From Mrakia gelida (Eukaryota; Basidiomycota; Tremellomycetes; Cystofilobasidiales; Mrakiaceae): DNA of 64,000 bases. The stretch covers positions 1,178,001 through 1,242,000 of the forward strand of contig BRON01000009.1 in assembly GCA_024345305.1 (NCBI GenBank). Direction: 5' to 3'. A program made the position numbers and the translations under genes. The notes beneath the pieces were generated by a model that saw only the letters and a list, made by a program, of their open reading frames with translations, did no database searches and was not told where the DNA came from. Within the stretch, counting starts at the first letter, position 1, and every line of letters starts with the position of its first letter. Below are positions 1 through 11,434 of the stretch, piece after piece.

Positions 1-501
1 ACGGATCGCTCAAAGGTCGTCAAGGAAGCGAAGGCGTGGTCAAGGAGGAAAGGGATGGGGATCGGAGGTCATCGATTTTCAGCTTCCCGCGACGGCCATG
101 TTCTCCTTCTCCTTCCTTCGTTCGATTTGACTGGAACTCGACAAGCTACCCAGCACTCCCTTGCTGTCTCTCTGGCCTTTCTCGTGGACTTCCATCTCTC
201 TGCAGCCCAAAGGAACGAGCTGAAGGCGTTGCAGACCTCGGCGGAGCGACTCCTCCTTTGAATGTCGTGCTGACCTGTCCAAGCTTTGTAGATCCAATGC
301 TCTCTATCTCGCTCTCTTTCTAACTCTTAGCTACACGCCATATCACTCCTTAGATCGAAGGATGGCACCTCGAGAACATTTTCGGCTATTTGGACCTCCG
401 GGACTCGTTGCTTCCTTTTTTCCTCAAACTCGCCTTCCCTCCTTCGCTCGTTCTCTCTCTTCCCCCTCAACCCTCACGAGCTCGTTCCTTTCCATACAGA
501 C
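1..501. other. Upstream region of the MFS gene, no supported gene
   Basis: No complete gene is supported here. A short open frame closes at 259-261 and could be the tail of a gene lying to the left, but no start or domain supports it. A stretch from about 353, right after a TTAG that could be a splice acceptor, reads as a short F-box-like helix on the plus strand but has no convincing partner exons. The last part is the 5' leader of the transporter that starts at 502. Confidence 0.4.
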
Positions 502-3500
502 ATGGCCACTCCAGTACTTTCAGCTTCCAATCAGGGCATCACTCGAGTCTCGTCAACCTCGTCGCCTTCGCCCTCAGACGAGAAGAAAGACCTCGCGTTC
601 GTCGAAGCAAATGAGATCGATCCTTCTCAGCCTCCTCAGTCAGTTCCTGTTTTCTTTCTTTGATATGCCGACATCTCTCGAGACCGCTCTGACTTCTCAA
701 ACTTTCAGATACGCTCCAGTAGCTTCCTACGAGGGACGGCATCGGTACGATCCCGACGCGACGTGGACGGAGGAGGAGGAGAAGAAACTCGTCAGGAAGA
801 TAGATCTTCGGATCATGTCCTTCGCCTGCTTGATCTTCTTTGCGCTTCAATTGGATAGGGGTAATCTTGTACGTGTAGCAGTGCGACGGGAGGAATGGCA
901 GAAGAAATGCATCGCGGACCGTCTCGCTTCTCTCTCGGACTGATCGTTCTCACGCTATCTCGTCGTCTCTAGTCCTCTGCTCTGGCCGACAACTTCCTCG
1001 GAGACACCAAGATGAACACTCAAGACTACAACGTGAGTGTCTCCTCTGACTTTCTCGAACATCGCCGCGTTCCGAACTCCTCGTTTGCTGACTCGCGATC
1101 GTTCTCGTCTTCCCTTCGTTCTTCTTTGACTCGCAGAATGGGCAAAGTATATTCTTCGTGAGTGTCACCCGCTCGACTCAGGGAACGAAGCGATCCCTGA
1201 CCCTACACCTTCCCATCGCAGTGTGCCTTCCTGTTCGCGGAGCTTCCTTCGCAGGTTCGTGCTTCCCCTTCCAGCCGTCTCGTTGATGAGCTGAGTTTAC
1301 TCCTCTCCCTTCCCTTAAACACGAACAGCTCTTGAACAAGTGGCTTGGAACTAGGTACGTATCTTCGTCAGCTCTGAACGCCCTCGCAATCGCTCGTCTC
1401 TCTCCTCTCGTCGCACTCGCATCTTGCTTCGACGCTTTCATTCGCTTGTTTCTGACTTTTCGAACGTTTCCCTTCTTTGCGTGATATCTTTCCAGTAACT
1501 GGGTACCTTTTCAGGTCATCGCCTGGAGTACCATCACGATCGGACAGGGTTGGGTCCATGTGAGTCGCGTCGTTGAGCATCGCCATTCCCCTCCGCTCCC
1601 CCTTCACTTCGCTGAATGTATTACACGCCTCATTCTGGTTCGACAGAACCGCTCTGGCTTCTTCGCTACTCGGGCTCTCTTGGGTCTCGCGGAAGGTCCG
1701 TTCTTGCTCTTTCGTCGCCTTGATTTGCCTTCGACCTCGAGCTGATGTCGTTGCTCCTTTTTGATTCTCACAGGTGGATTGATTCCTGGTGAGTGACTCA
1801 AAGTGATGCACGCTGCCTCCAGACGGACCAAAATTGACGTGACCTGCTTCGTATCTTCGCTTCGTAGACATGGTCGTGAGTTCCAGCGTCGATCTTTCCT
1901 CTCCCTTCTTGCCTCGACTCTTCGCTTCGATCTCGTCCTCATCGAGACTGACGACTCCACACCCTTCCAGCTCTACCTCACGTACTTCTACAAGAACAGC
2001 GAGGTGAGTAGCGGCTCATACGCTTCACTTCGCATCGAGAAAAAGCTTTCGAACGTCAGCTCACGCTCACCCGCTCCTCCTTTCCTTGCACAGCTCCCCG
2101 TCCGTCTTACTTGGTTCTGGATCGCTCTCGCTCTAACAGGCGTTTTCCAAGGGTTTGTCGCCTTCGGCGTGCTTCGTCTGAGAAGTTTGGGTACGTTCGA
2201 AGCGGAGCATGCGAACGAAACGAACCAGCGACGCGATTGACCTCTCCTCCTTCGACCTTCCTTCAACAGGGCACTACCCGGGATGGAGCTATCTCTTCTG
2301 GATCGAGGGAGCCGTAACCTTCGCCATCGGAGTTTTCGCAGCGCTCTACCTCCCCGCGTCTCCGACTCAGACTACAGGACGAGCCCGAGGGAAGAAGGGA
2401 TGGTTCTCAGCGCGAGAAGAGAGTGAGTTCGAGTTCGAGCCTTTGTATTCGCTTCGCTGACACCTCGATTCCATTCCTTCTTCAGCGATCATGGTCAACC
2501 GTATCCTCCGCGAAGATCCCTCGAAGGGAACCATGTCTCAAGCTCAGCACATCAGCTGGAAGGACTTTAAGGCTTGTCTTTCGGATTACGATTCGTTCCC
2601 CCGTGAGCGACTCCCTCCTGCTCTGGATTATCAAGCTCATGAGCTAGCCTAACCTGTTAATCTTCTCCTCCACACAGTCTACTTCTATGCTCTCTCGGCT
2701 CTCGTTCCGTTCGGAGCGCCTGGTGGATACTTGACTCTCACACTTCGCGGCCTCGGATTCTCGACGTTTAACGTTCAACTCCTCGTCATCCCCTCGACCG
2801 TCGCTGGAGTCATCGTTGTGAGTAAGCCTTCTTGAGTCCTGATGAGTCTGTGAGGGGAAGAAGTTGTTTGGGGGAGGATCGAAGCTCGAGAGAGGCTCGA
2901 CGGACGCGTCGACTCGAAACACCTCTTTTCTAACCCTCTTCCCCTTTCTCGATGGCATCCAGATGCTCGCCGTCACCTACCTGTCCAATTGGGTCAACCA
3001 GCGAGCTCTCGTTCTTCTCATCGCTCAGTTGTGAGTGAAGAACGTCTCGAGGGGGACTTGTCCAATCCTGATCGCTCGCGTTGACCAAATCTACTTCATT
3101 TTCCCTCCTTCCAGCTGGGGAATCATCTCTCTCGCCGTACTGGTCGCCCTACCTACCTCCGCTGGATCTTGGGCGCGATACTCCGTCCTCACGGTTCTGC
3201 TCGCGAACCCCTCCCCTCACGCACTCGCTGTACGTGCCTTTCTCGTCCGCTGTTCACAATCAAACACCTTCCTCTGAGCCTCGCTGACGTCTTGCTGGAC
3301 CTTTCGCCTCTCATTTCTCTCTGTGCAGGTCGCTTGGAACGCTACGAACGCTGGTTCAGTCCGACAAAGGACGATCTCTGCCTCGTGAGTCTCGTCGCCT
3401 CGCTGCTTGAACTACTTTCCAACGACCGTCGAACTGACAGCGCCCCTTTCTTTGTCTCTCCCATAGTCTATACAACATCTGGTGTGTAGCTTTCCCTCGC

Positions 3501-3989
3501 TTCAGCTCCCAAATGTCTTGCTGACCTCTCCTCCTCGCGAACGCTCGCTGACCTCTCCTCGACGGCCCTTCCCTCTCAGTACTCAAGTCGGAACGATTCT
3601 CGGAACTCAGAGTGCGTTATCTCTCGTTTTTCATCGCCGAGGCGTCTATCTGACCATCTCGTTTCCCAAACAGTCTACAGGCCCAACGACCTTCCTCGAT
3701 ACGACCGAGCGAACAAGATCCTGATCGCCGTCGCCGCCTTCAACTCGCTCACTCTCGTCTCAACCAAGCGTACGCTCCAGCTCTCGCCTCTTCCACTCGC
3801 GTTGGAACTTGGATCGCTCAGCTGACTCTTCGTTTCTTTCGCCTTCTCTGCTCAGTCTACTACCTCAAACGGAACCGAACGAAGCGAGCGGCCTGGAAAG
3901 CTCTCAACTCCGACGAGCAAGAAGCTTACGCTCGCGACGTGGCTCCCTTCGCTGGGCAGAAGAGTCTCCTTTTCGAGTTCAGGCACTAG
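502..3989 (+). CDS. MFS transporter, allantoate permease-like (anion:cation symporter family)
   Basis: This encodes a plasma-membrane major facilitator of roughly 500 residues, of the Dal5/Tna1-like ACS family that imports small organic anions such as allantoate, nicotinate or carboxylates. The N-terminal cytoplasmic tail leads into a long acidic/basic helix and a first membrane helix ending LQLDRGNL, followed by NTQDYN, which is typical of the family. The loop LAEGGLIPDMVLYL and the later segments GWSYLFWIEGAVTF and YRPNDLPRYDRANK are also family hallmarks. The gene is broken into very many small exons. Three are micro-exons, at 1775-1789 (15 nt), 1868-1875 (8 nt) and 3467-3481 (15 nt), needed to keep frame and motif. 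The start at 502 opens a continuous exon to 638; the stop TAG is at 3987-3989. The substrate cannot be told from sequence. Confidence 0.85.
1868..1875 (+). other. 8-nt micro-exon of the MFS gene
   Basis: The eight bases ACATGGTC lie between a TAG acceptor (ending 1867) and a GTGAG donor (from 1876). They join exon 1775-1789 to the exon beginning CTCTACCTC and restore the family motif GLIPDMVLYL in frame. Confidence 0.75.
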
Positions 3990-4335
3990 GCTGCAGTGCT
4001 CCGGGCCCCGTCTCGCGACGCATTCCACGAGTTCGACGCGTCGTGTCATTCTTCTCCTTCTCTCTCTCCTACGTTTCAAAGGCTATTTGGTTACCATAGA
4101 CTATTCTCTAGATAATGGTATGATTTTCATGTTCAAGACCAAGCTCAGCTACTGAGAGGAGGGGAGGGAGAGACAGAAGCGAAATGTTCGATTCGAACGC
4201 GTCTTCGATCGTCGAGAGTTCGAGACTCACGTCGCCCTTCTTGCTACGAGGCCTTCAAGAAGAAGGCGGTGTACTTTTGTCTACTTCTTGAACGTTCTCA
4301 AATTCACAAAGAAGATCGCGTCACCAAGTCTAGAT
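3990..4335. other. Convergent intergenic spacer
   Basis: This lies between the 3' ends of the transporter (+) and the methyltransferase (-). It should hold both 3' UTRs and poly(A) sites. No further coding or repeat signal was seen. Confidence 0.5.
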
Positions 4336-5742
4336 TTACTCGGGCTTCCAAACAATCAAACTCAGCACCCTTCGCAAGTTCACTCTCTTCGACCCATCCC
4401 AGCCCTCTCCCCCCTCCAACTTGATCTTCTCAAACTGCTCCTCGATCCAGTCTCTCTGTCCAGCGGGAAGAGCAGCTCGGTAGGAGATGACGGGCGAGAC
4501 GGACGCGTAGTACGATTCGAGCTGTGGATTCGCGACGCGACGAGGAAGCGAAAGAACGAGCATCAGCACCTCGTCGCGGTTTAGTTAAGACCCATACGCG
4601 GTTTAGTCAAGACCCATACGAAAGACAGACCCAGTCCGCTTCGAACAGAGGGATAAGGACGGGAAGACGAACCTCGTCAAGACTCATCGTCGTCTTCATC
4701 TCCGCTTCCATCTCTTGATCGACTTCCTCGACGCTTCCCTCGTTCGCAGCAGCCTTTAAATGCCAAGACCAAACCCCTTCGTTCTGGAGGTATCCATCTC
4801 CTCCGTTCCATCCCCACTTCCATCGTCGAGGAGGGAGCTTCCAGCCGGAAGAAGATGGAGGAGATGGGAGCTCGTCGTAAAGCGAGTAGGTGTGATGGTT
4901 CCCTGGAGAGCGGTAAGGGAGAAAAGGACCGGAGTAGCGCTGAGTCGTCTGGAGGAGAGTTCTGAAAGACTCTGGGTACGGTGGAGACGAAGGCGGAGGA
5001 GAGGCTGAGGTGAAGAAAGAGGAAGAGATCAGAACGACGAGAGGAGCGCGGCGACGACCGAAGGTTGAAGGAGGAATTCACCTTCCATGAACCCAGGAGT
5101 GAAGGTCCAAACGGCTACTGAGCCTCCAGGCTTGACGATACGAGTCATTTCGTTCCACCAGGAGGCGTGCTCGAACCAGTGGGCTGCTGTTCCAGACGTG
5201 ACGAGGTCGACAGATCCGGATGGGACGAAGGGGAGGGAGGAGGCTGTTGCTTCGTGGTACTGGAGCGGGAACCGAGGCAGAGATACTGAGAGTCAGCTCC
5301 TTCGAAAGAGAGAGTACACAACAAGCTCTCTAAAGCACGAGAAAACGAACCTCGACGTTTGGGAGAGGAGGAGCCGAATCAAACATGGCGGACGAGATGT
5401 CGCTTCCTACGACTTTCTCGAAGCGAGGAGAGAGCTGAGTCGTCACTGTGCCCTGCAAGCATAGACGAGGGGAGAGTTCAGTGAGTCAGCTTTCCCTTCA
5501 GATATCTGGATGCTCTCTGAGAGACGAGGGAGGGAACGAACTGGGCCGCATCCCAGGTCGACGGCGCTCGCCGTTCCTCCACCAGTCCCTCGATGATAGT
5601 CAATCAGGACCTTGTAGAGCGCTGTTGGGTAGGTAGGTCTTGCTGCTGCGTAGGCTGCTCCCGAGAAGGTTTTCCAGTTTGTTGCGTTGAGCATGGGTGA
5701 CGGATGAGGACGAAACGCAAAACGCGAAGGGTTCGAGCTCAT
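4336..5742 (-). CDS. SAM-dependent methyltransferase, trans-aconitate methyltransferase/Crg1-like
   Basis: A class I methyltransferase of about 300 residues. After a short leader and TFSGAAYAAARPTYP, glycine-rich motif I appears across an intron as AVDLGCGP/GTVT, followed by the acidic motif II region VGSDIS. A post-I block SVDLVTSGTAAHWFEH and the motif IVKPGGSVAVWTF match the Tmt1/Crg1 group, cytosolic enzymes that methylate small carboxylic acids or toxins. The last exon, LESYYASVSPVISYR through VWKPE, ends with TAA at 4336-4338. The first true ATG is at 5742 (MSSNPSRF); an upstream TTG in the same frame is not used. The intron before the last exon carries a 22-bp tandem repeat. The substrate is unknown. 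Confidence 0.8.
4576..4619. repeat. Two tandem 22-bp units in an intron
   Basis: Two adjacent 22-bp units (4576-4597 and 4598-4619) differ by one base. They lie inside the last intron of the methyltransferase gene. Each unit contains a TTTAGT core followed by AAGACCCATAC. Confidence 0.9.
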
Positions 5743-6166
5743 CTTTCGAGCTCTCTCTTCAGCCAACGGTCAAGTCGCCTCCGACAAAGTCAAACCAACT
5801 CCCTCCTTTTCGCACGATCCAGGAAGGACAGGGCGCTCTATTCTGCCCAGCGTAGAAATCGGCTCGCTTTCGAAGCCAGGAGCTCGTCGCAAAGGAACTC
5901 AAGCTCGCTCGAGGTTGAGCTCGTCCTCCTTCCTTCCCTCCCTCCTCGACTGAAATACATCCTTCACCGTACTCCTTCTGGTATCCGGAGTGAGTTTATG
6001 AGCCACATATCTAAATCTCATCCTCCCCGAAACTCTCCAAAGCTGACGCTCTCTGCTGCTTTCGTCATCAGTCTCGAGTCCGTCCTCTCCCCCTCCCGTT
6101 CGACTTGCTTCCTTGCTCGTCCCCTCCTCCACCACTTCCTACTCGCCACCACCTTCCTTTCTTCCA
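5743..6166. other. Divergent promoter region, methyltransferase / helicase
   Basis: A 424-bp spacer between two divergent start codons, rich in CT tracts near the helicase start. No clear TATA box or known operator was seen. Open frames crossing it are in the wrong frame for either gene or start at TTG. Confidence 0.45.
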
Positions 6167-9100
6167 ATGTCGCCTTCCAAAACCAAAAAACAGCCTCCTG
6201 GTCTTCCCTTCCCTCTGGTCCGAGCTCCCGTCGGTCCTGCTCAGCTATCGCCCACCCGTTCCAACTCGCAAGCTCAAGGTCAGCCTCAACCCTTCGTCGG
6301 TCCACCGCCTCCCTTCTTTCCCCCAGGATTCCAGTACCAGTTCCAACAGCAACCGCATCACCCTCAAACCTACTACCAATCCTCTCATCCTCCTCCACAC
6401 CCTCAGCAAGGTCAGCAGCAGCAGCAACCTCCCCCAGGCTTCTGGCAGCCTCCTCTTCCCCAACTCCAAGCTCCTGGAGGTCCTCCTCGTTCCAACTCTT
6501 TCCCAGGACCTCCACAGCCACCACCACCTCCTCCAAACCAACGACCCAACAGCTTCACTGGACCTCCTCCTCCTCACCCTCAAGCTCAGTTCGTCGTCGG
6601 GCCTCTGCCTCCTGGCTTCGTCTTTCGAGACGGGTTCGTCGTACCCGAAGGTCAAGGAGGACCGCCGTTTCCTCCTCCGCAGGGGCCTTGGATCGCCAAC
6701 GGACCTCCTCCGATGAGATGGATGGTACCCCAGAAAGGTGGTGGAATGATGATGCAGACCGGAGGAGGTGGCGGTGGCGGGTGGAACGGGATGGGAGGAG
6801 GAGAGGCGTTCACGTCGCGCGGAGGACCCATCGACGCGTTCGATCCGAATCGAGGAATGAACCAACAGCAGTCTGGATGTGAGTATTACGCGATCTCTCT
6901 TCATCTTTTGACCTGCGAGTTTGCTACCTGGACTGACCTCTATTCGCGGCTACCAGACTCGGGAGCGCCTCCTTCCCAGCTCGTCACGTTCAACGGTCCT
7001 CCTCCTCAGCACTTCCGCCAGCCCTCCGGCCCTTCATCACCCACCAGAGCGATCAACGGTCGGCCTCCTCCACCTCTTCGGCCATCTCCTCCAAGGATCA
7101 AACACTTTCAGCTTCCTCCTCCACCTCCTTTCGAAGTCCCAACTTTCGCGTCCCAATCCCCAGGAGTCCCTCCCCTTCCTCCCACTCACTCGTTCTGGCA
7201 CTCTATCGTCGCCCCTGCTCCTGGCCAAGCCTCATCTCCCGTCTACCGAAGCAAGGCTATCAAGATCACTCGAACTCCAGCAAAGCTCACGGCCCCTGGC
7301 GCGTCGAAAGTCGCGAAGGGCAAGGTCGAGAAGGAGAAGGAGAAGAAGGAGGTCGCGAAGGCGAAGTTGCTGCCGCCTGCATCTTCGTTGGCGATGGATA
7401 AGGACTTCCCTCCTCTTTCGAGGAAGCCCTCTCCCGAGCCATCTTCATCGGACGCGAGTGCGAAGGTTCGTCCTTTCCCAAGCCGACTCGTAGTCTCCTC
7501 GCCACGCGTCGTCTCGAAGCCTTGGCTGACCTGTTTCTCTATCTTGCTGTCTTCGCCAGTCGTCATCCCTTCGATCGAACCCATCTACCGCTCTCAGCTC
7601 TCCTCTTCGACCTCAAGACTCGCAACCCACTCCTCTCAAGGACAACACCTCCGTCGACGCGAAGGTCTCCGCTCGAGTCCTCGACAAGTACGTTGAGGCG
7701 TTCATCCCCAGCTTCCTTCACTCCCTCCAACAAGAAGAGCCTCAGTTCCTTCACCCGCTCGCCGCTCTTCCTCCCTTCCCTCTCCCCTCCTACCCTCAGT
7801 CCTTCCTCCCGCAACCTCTCCTCCTCCTGCCTCCCTCATCGCCCGACGATTACCTCCTCTTCAAACCTCCCGTCTCCCCACCCGTCGTCCAATCGCTCCC
7901 GCCGCTCGACCCAGGAGGGTACAAGGAACGGTGGAGGACGCTACTCGGCTGGGAACTCGACTCGCTCGGAGAGACGCTCGGAAAGCTCGTGCTTTGGAAG
8001 CTCCAGATCTCGGTGGTGGATCAGAAGACGGGAGTGTATCAGGTCTTCGTTCCTGGGATCCGAGAGGGTCATCCGAAGGTGGAGGTCGGAGACGTGGTGC
8101 TGCTGCGAGAAGTGTATCTGGACTTGGAGTCGGGAGGTCAGGATGGTTTCCAGGGGAGGGTCATCGGGAAGAAAGCCAGAGACGGGCTCGTTCGTACGTC
8201 CCGTCTCTTTCAGCATCTTCGTCTTCTTCTCACGATAAGAACTGATCCATCTGCTTCTCCCTCGCAGACATCCAAGTCCCTCACCTCTGGTCAGTCCTCT
8301 GCGATCCTCATCGACCGATCGAGAAACAACAAGCCTTCCTCTCCGTCTCGACAGCAGCTGGAACCATCCTCCCTACCCACTTCAACCTCACCTTCAAGCT
8401 CAACGCTACCCCTTCGGTGACGATGTTCGACTCGGTCGTCGCAGTCTCGAAGGCTCTCGAACCAGATTGGATCCGCGAAGTTGGAGACGCGAGGGAGAGG
8501 ACGGAGCTGGCGAGGAGATGGTTGTTCCCCAAGCAGGAGGATTTCTCGAGTGAGGACGTGCAGAGGATAGGGGAGTCGATTCAGTGGGTTGATGACAAGC
8601 TCAACGACGAACAGAAAGTAACGCTCGCTCTTTTCTCTCGACTCATCCCTCGAACGACGCGTCCTGACTGTCCCATTCTCGTGCTTCGCTTCTCTCACCA
8701 GACGGCCGTCGCCACCATCGCCTCGAAGGTCTCTCGGGTCCCGTATCTCATCTCAGGACCTTTCGGAACGGGAAAGACGAAGTCAGTTGTCGAGGCGGTC
8801 CTTCAAATCCTTCGACATCAACCGGATGCTACGATCCTGCTCTCTGCGCCTTCCAACTCTGCTGCCGACACCCTCGCTCTTCGGCTCAGGAAGACACTAC
8901 GCCCTGCCGATCTACTGAGGTTGAACGATAGGGAGAGGACCTTCGCTGAGGTTCCTGACGTTCTGTGAGTTCCGAGACGCCTGGTTCTTCCTCTTCGACC
9001 TCGTCGCGAACTGACCCCCAACCCTTCCTTCTTTGACTCAGGCTTCCGTTCTGCTGTTCGTAGATATCTTCTTCTGGAACGTCGACTCCTCGAGTACTGA

Positions 9101-10946
9101 TTTTGTTTTGTTTCGCAGACATCGAGTCGGATCATTTCGCCCTCCCTCCCTTCGCCCAACTCATGTCCTACCGAGTCGTCCTCTGCTCGTGTCTCGACGC
9201 GGCGATTCTCCTTCGAGCTCGAGCGTCAAACGAGGATCTTGGTCTCCTCGAGGTTTCGACGACGGGGACGATCCATCGAGGAAGGAGCGTCGAACCTCAC
9301 TGGACGCATCTCCTCATCGACGAGGTGAGTGTTCGAATCTCGAAAGGGAACACGAGCTCGAACGAAGAGCTGACGTTTTATCTTCACTTGTTCGCTCGAG
9401 CCAGGCTGGTCAAGGTTCGGAACCCGAGCTTCTCATCCCAATCTCCGTGGTCCTACCCTACCGAGGAGGAGATCAACCGCCGAGACGTGAGCCTCAACTC
9501 GTTCTCTGTGGGGATCCGCAGCAACTAGGTCCCATCGTTACGAGCGAGGCAGCCAGGAGCGGAGAACTCGACGTATCCCTTCTCGAGCGACTCTTCGAAC
9601 AGCCGATCTACTCTTCGAAGAGCCAGGTCTTCCCAAAGCCTTTCACCAACCTCGTCAAGTGAGTCGCTGGCCGCGTCGACTAGACTCGCCTCTGCTTTTT
9701 CTTCCTCGCTGACTCGTTTGTCCTTCTCTCCCTACAGAAACTACCGATGCCATCCAGCACTGCTGATGACGCCGTCCTCCCTCTTCTACGGCGACACCCT
9801 CGAGCCAGCAGCGGAAAACGGTTCGATTTCCTGGACGGAACTTCCAAACGAGCAGCTTCCCTTCGTTTTCTTCAACGTCGTCGGAGACGAGGAGATGGTC
9901 GACGAGGTGAGCCCCAAAACCTTCTTCTGGTTTCGCGTTTCTGAATCTGACCCTCTCTCTCTTCCGTCTTTCCCAGCACGCGTCGTGGTACAACGAGACC
10001 GAAGGAGACAGAGTCGTCGAGATCTGTCAGTCGCTGCTCGAAGAGTCGAGCGGTTGCTCTCCTCCTCTCAAGCCGTCGGATATTGGAGTCATGGCTCCCT
10101 TCAGAGAGCAGGTCTGGCGAGTACGAGCCAAGCTTCGAAAAGTCCAGCTCGGTTCCGTCGACGTTGGATCAGTCGAGGTGCGTTTTCGTCTTGACGCGTC
10201 TCTTTGTTCGCTCACAGTCTCGCTCAGCTGAACCTTCTTTATCTCTCTACCTGAACCGCCACCTCTTCGCTCTACAGGATTACCAAGGTCGCGAGAGTCG
10301 AGTCACCATCGTGTCCACGGTTCGTTCGAGGGATCGATTCCTCGACGAGGACAAGTTGAAGGGTTTGGGTTTGGTCTTCGAGCAGAAGAGGTTCGTCGAG
10401 TTCTCCCTTCCTTCTTCGTAGATATCTCTTGGCTAACGTCTCGACCTTTGCTATGCTCCTCAGGTTCAACGTCGCCATCACTCGAGCGAAGGAGCTGCTC
10501 ATCGTCGTGGGCAACGCGACCCTCCTCTCGAAGGACCCTTACTGGGGAGCTCTTCTCGCATTCGCTCTGAGAAACAAGCTGTGAGTTTCGTTTCAGTACA
10601 GTATCAATATTCGGTGGGGGACTTGAGTCACGTTCTGTGCAATAATCTGGGGTAGATGGCTCGCGAGCCTCGTCCTTCCTCTCTTCGCTCCTCGAACTCT
10701 TCATGTCTGACTCGCTTCCTCCTTCCCTCTTTTCTCAGCTTCGTCGGTCCTCCTGTCGAAGGTCTCCAAGCCTCAAATACCTACATGTCTCGTCTCGAAT
10801 CCAGTTACCTCAACAGTCGACCCTCGCTCGCCAACCGAAAATCCAGCACGCGCTCGGAGGAAGTCGACGAGGAGGAGGAGGACGAAGCTGGAGCTGCTCT
10901 CAGTGGGGCGATGGCTAGGGAGGCGCTTAGGGAGGAGGATAACTAG
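6167..10946 (+). CDS. MOV10/SDE3-type superfamily 1 RNA helicase
   Basis: A large ATP-dependent RNA helicase. The N-terminal third is a long Pro/Gln/Gly-rich disordered region (for example PPPPFFPPGFQYQF), typical of condensate or mRNP factors. The helicase core follows, with Walker A GPFGTGKT, DEAGQ (motif II), GDPQQLGP (III), NYRCHPAL (IV), VEDYQGRES (V) and NVAITRAK (VI). The DEAG box and the LPFCYIESDHFALPPF-type linker resemble MOV10/SDE3 rather than UPF1, which would carry a CH zinc domain. A 14-nt micro-exon at 9042-9055 is needed to form that linker. The C-terminus is acidic. Relatives act in RNA silencing, transposon control and mRNA decay; that role is inferred. The start at 6167 is the first ATG of the frame. 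Confidence 0.88.
9042..9055 (+). other. 14-nt micro-exon of the helicase gene
   Basis: It is flanked by TGACTCAG (acceptor, ending 9041) and GTTCGT (donor, from 9056). It supplies LPFC and the first base of the next Tyr, so that the following exon reads IESDHFALPPF in the MOV10-like frame. Confidence 0.7.
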
Positions 10947-11434
10947 ATCTTCTACCTGGTTTTCTCGATCTTCTCGTCTTTACTAGTCTAGTAGAAGGAG
11001 CTACTAGTCTAGTAGAAGGAGCACTCTTTCTCGCTCTCTTTTCGCTCTCACTCCCGCTCTCGATCTTGTTCTTCAGCTTCTCTTTCTTCTCTCTCGCATT
11101 TTCTCTTCTCTGTTCATGTTCTTGGGTTGTTCGCTTCTTCTCCGTCATCTCTTTTTTCCCTATCTTCTACTTTGTTCCCTGTTCTCCTCTACTATACCTT
11201 CCTCCCCTCTCGCTTTTTGTTCCTCTCCCCGATACCCTTCGCCTCCCTCCCTCTTCTTTCGTTCGCCCTCTCTCTCTCTCCGATTCATCGACCATGTTGT
11301 ACTACCAAAGGAAAGAGCAACGTATGCGTTCATGTTTCGTATCGTAGCACCCAAAGAAAGAGCAAAGCAAAGCGAAAAGCGGAAAAGACAGGCAAGGCGA
11401 GTCCCAGACCGACGCGCGACGACCCTCAATCAAT
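10947..11434. other. Convergent intergenic spacer with a duplicated hairpin
   Basis: Shared 3' region of the helicase (+) and SGT2 (-). It contains two identical 21-bp units at 10981-11022 and then a long C/T-rich tract. No gene was seen; open frames here are low complexity. Confidence 0.5.
10981..11022. repeat. Perfect 21-bp tandem duplication with an internal inverted repeat
   Basis: Units at 10981-11001 and 11002-11022 are identical. They contain the palindrome CTACTAG-T-CTAGTAG, so the transcript could form a short hairpin about 35-75 nt after the helicase stop codon. Confidence 0.9.

Noticed and set aside
353..480. F-box-like stretch WHLENIFGYLDLRDSL on the plus strand upstream of the MFS gene
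   Set aside because: Only about 16 residues look family-like, the frame has no start codon, and no partner exon continues it.
5704..6882. Plus-strand open frame (392 codons)
   Set aside because: Ser/Arg-rich product in the wrong frame over the start of the helicase gene.
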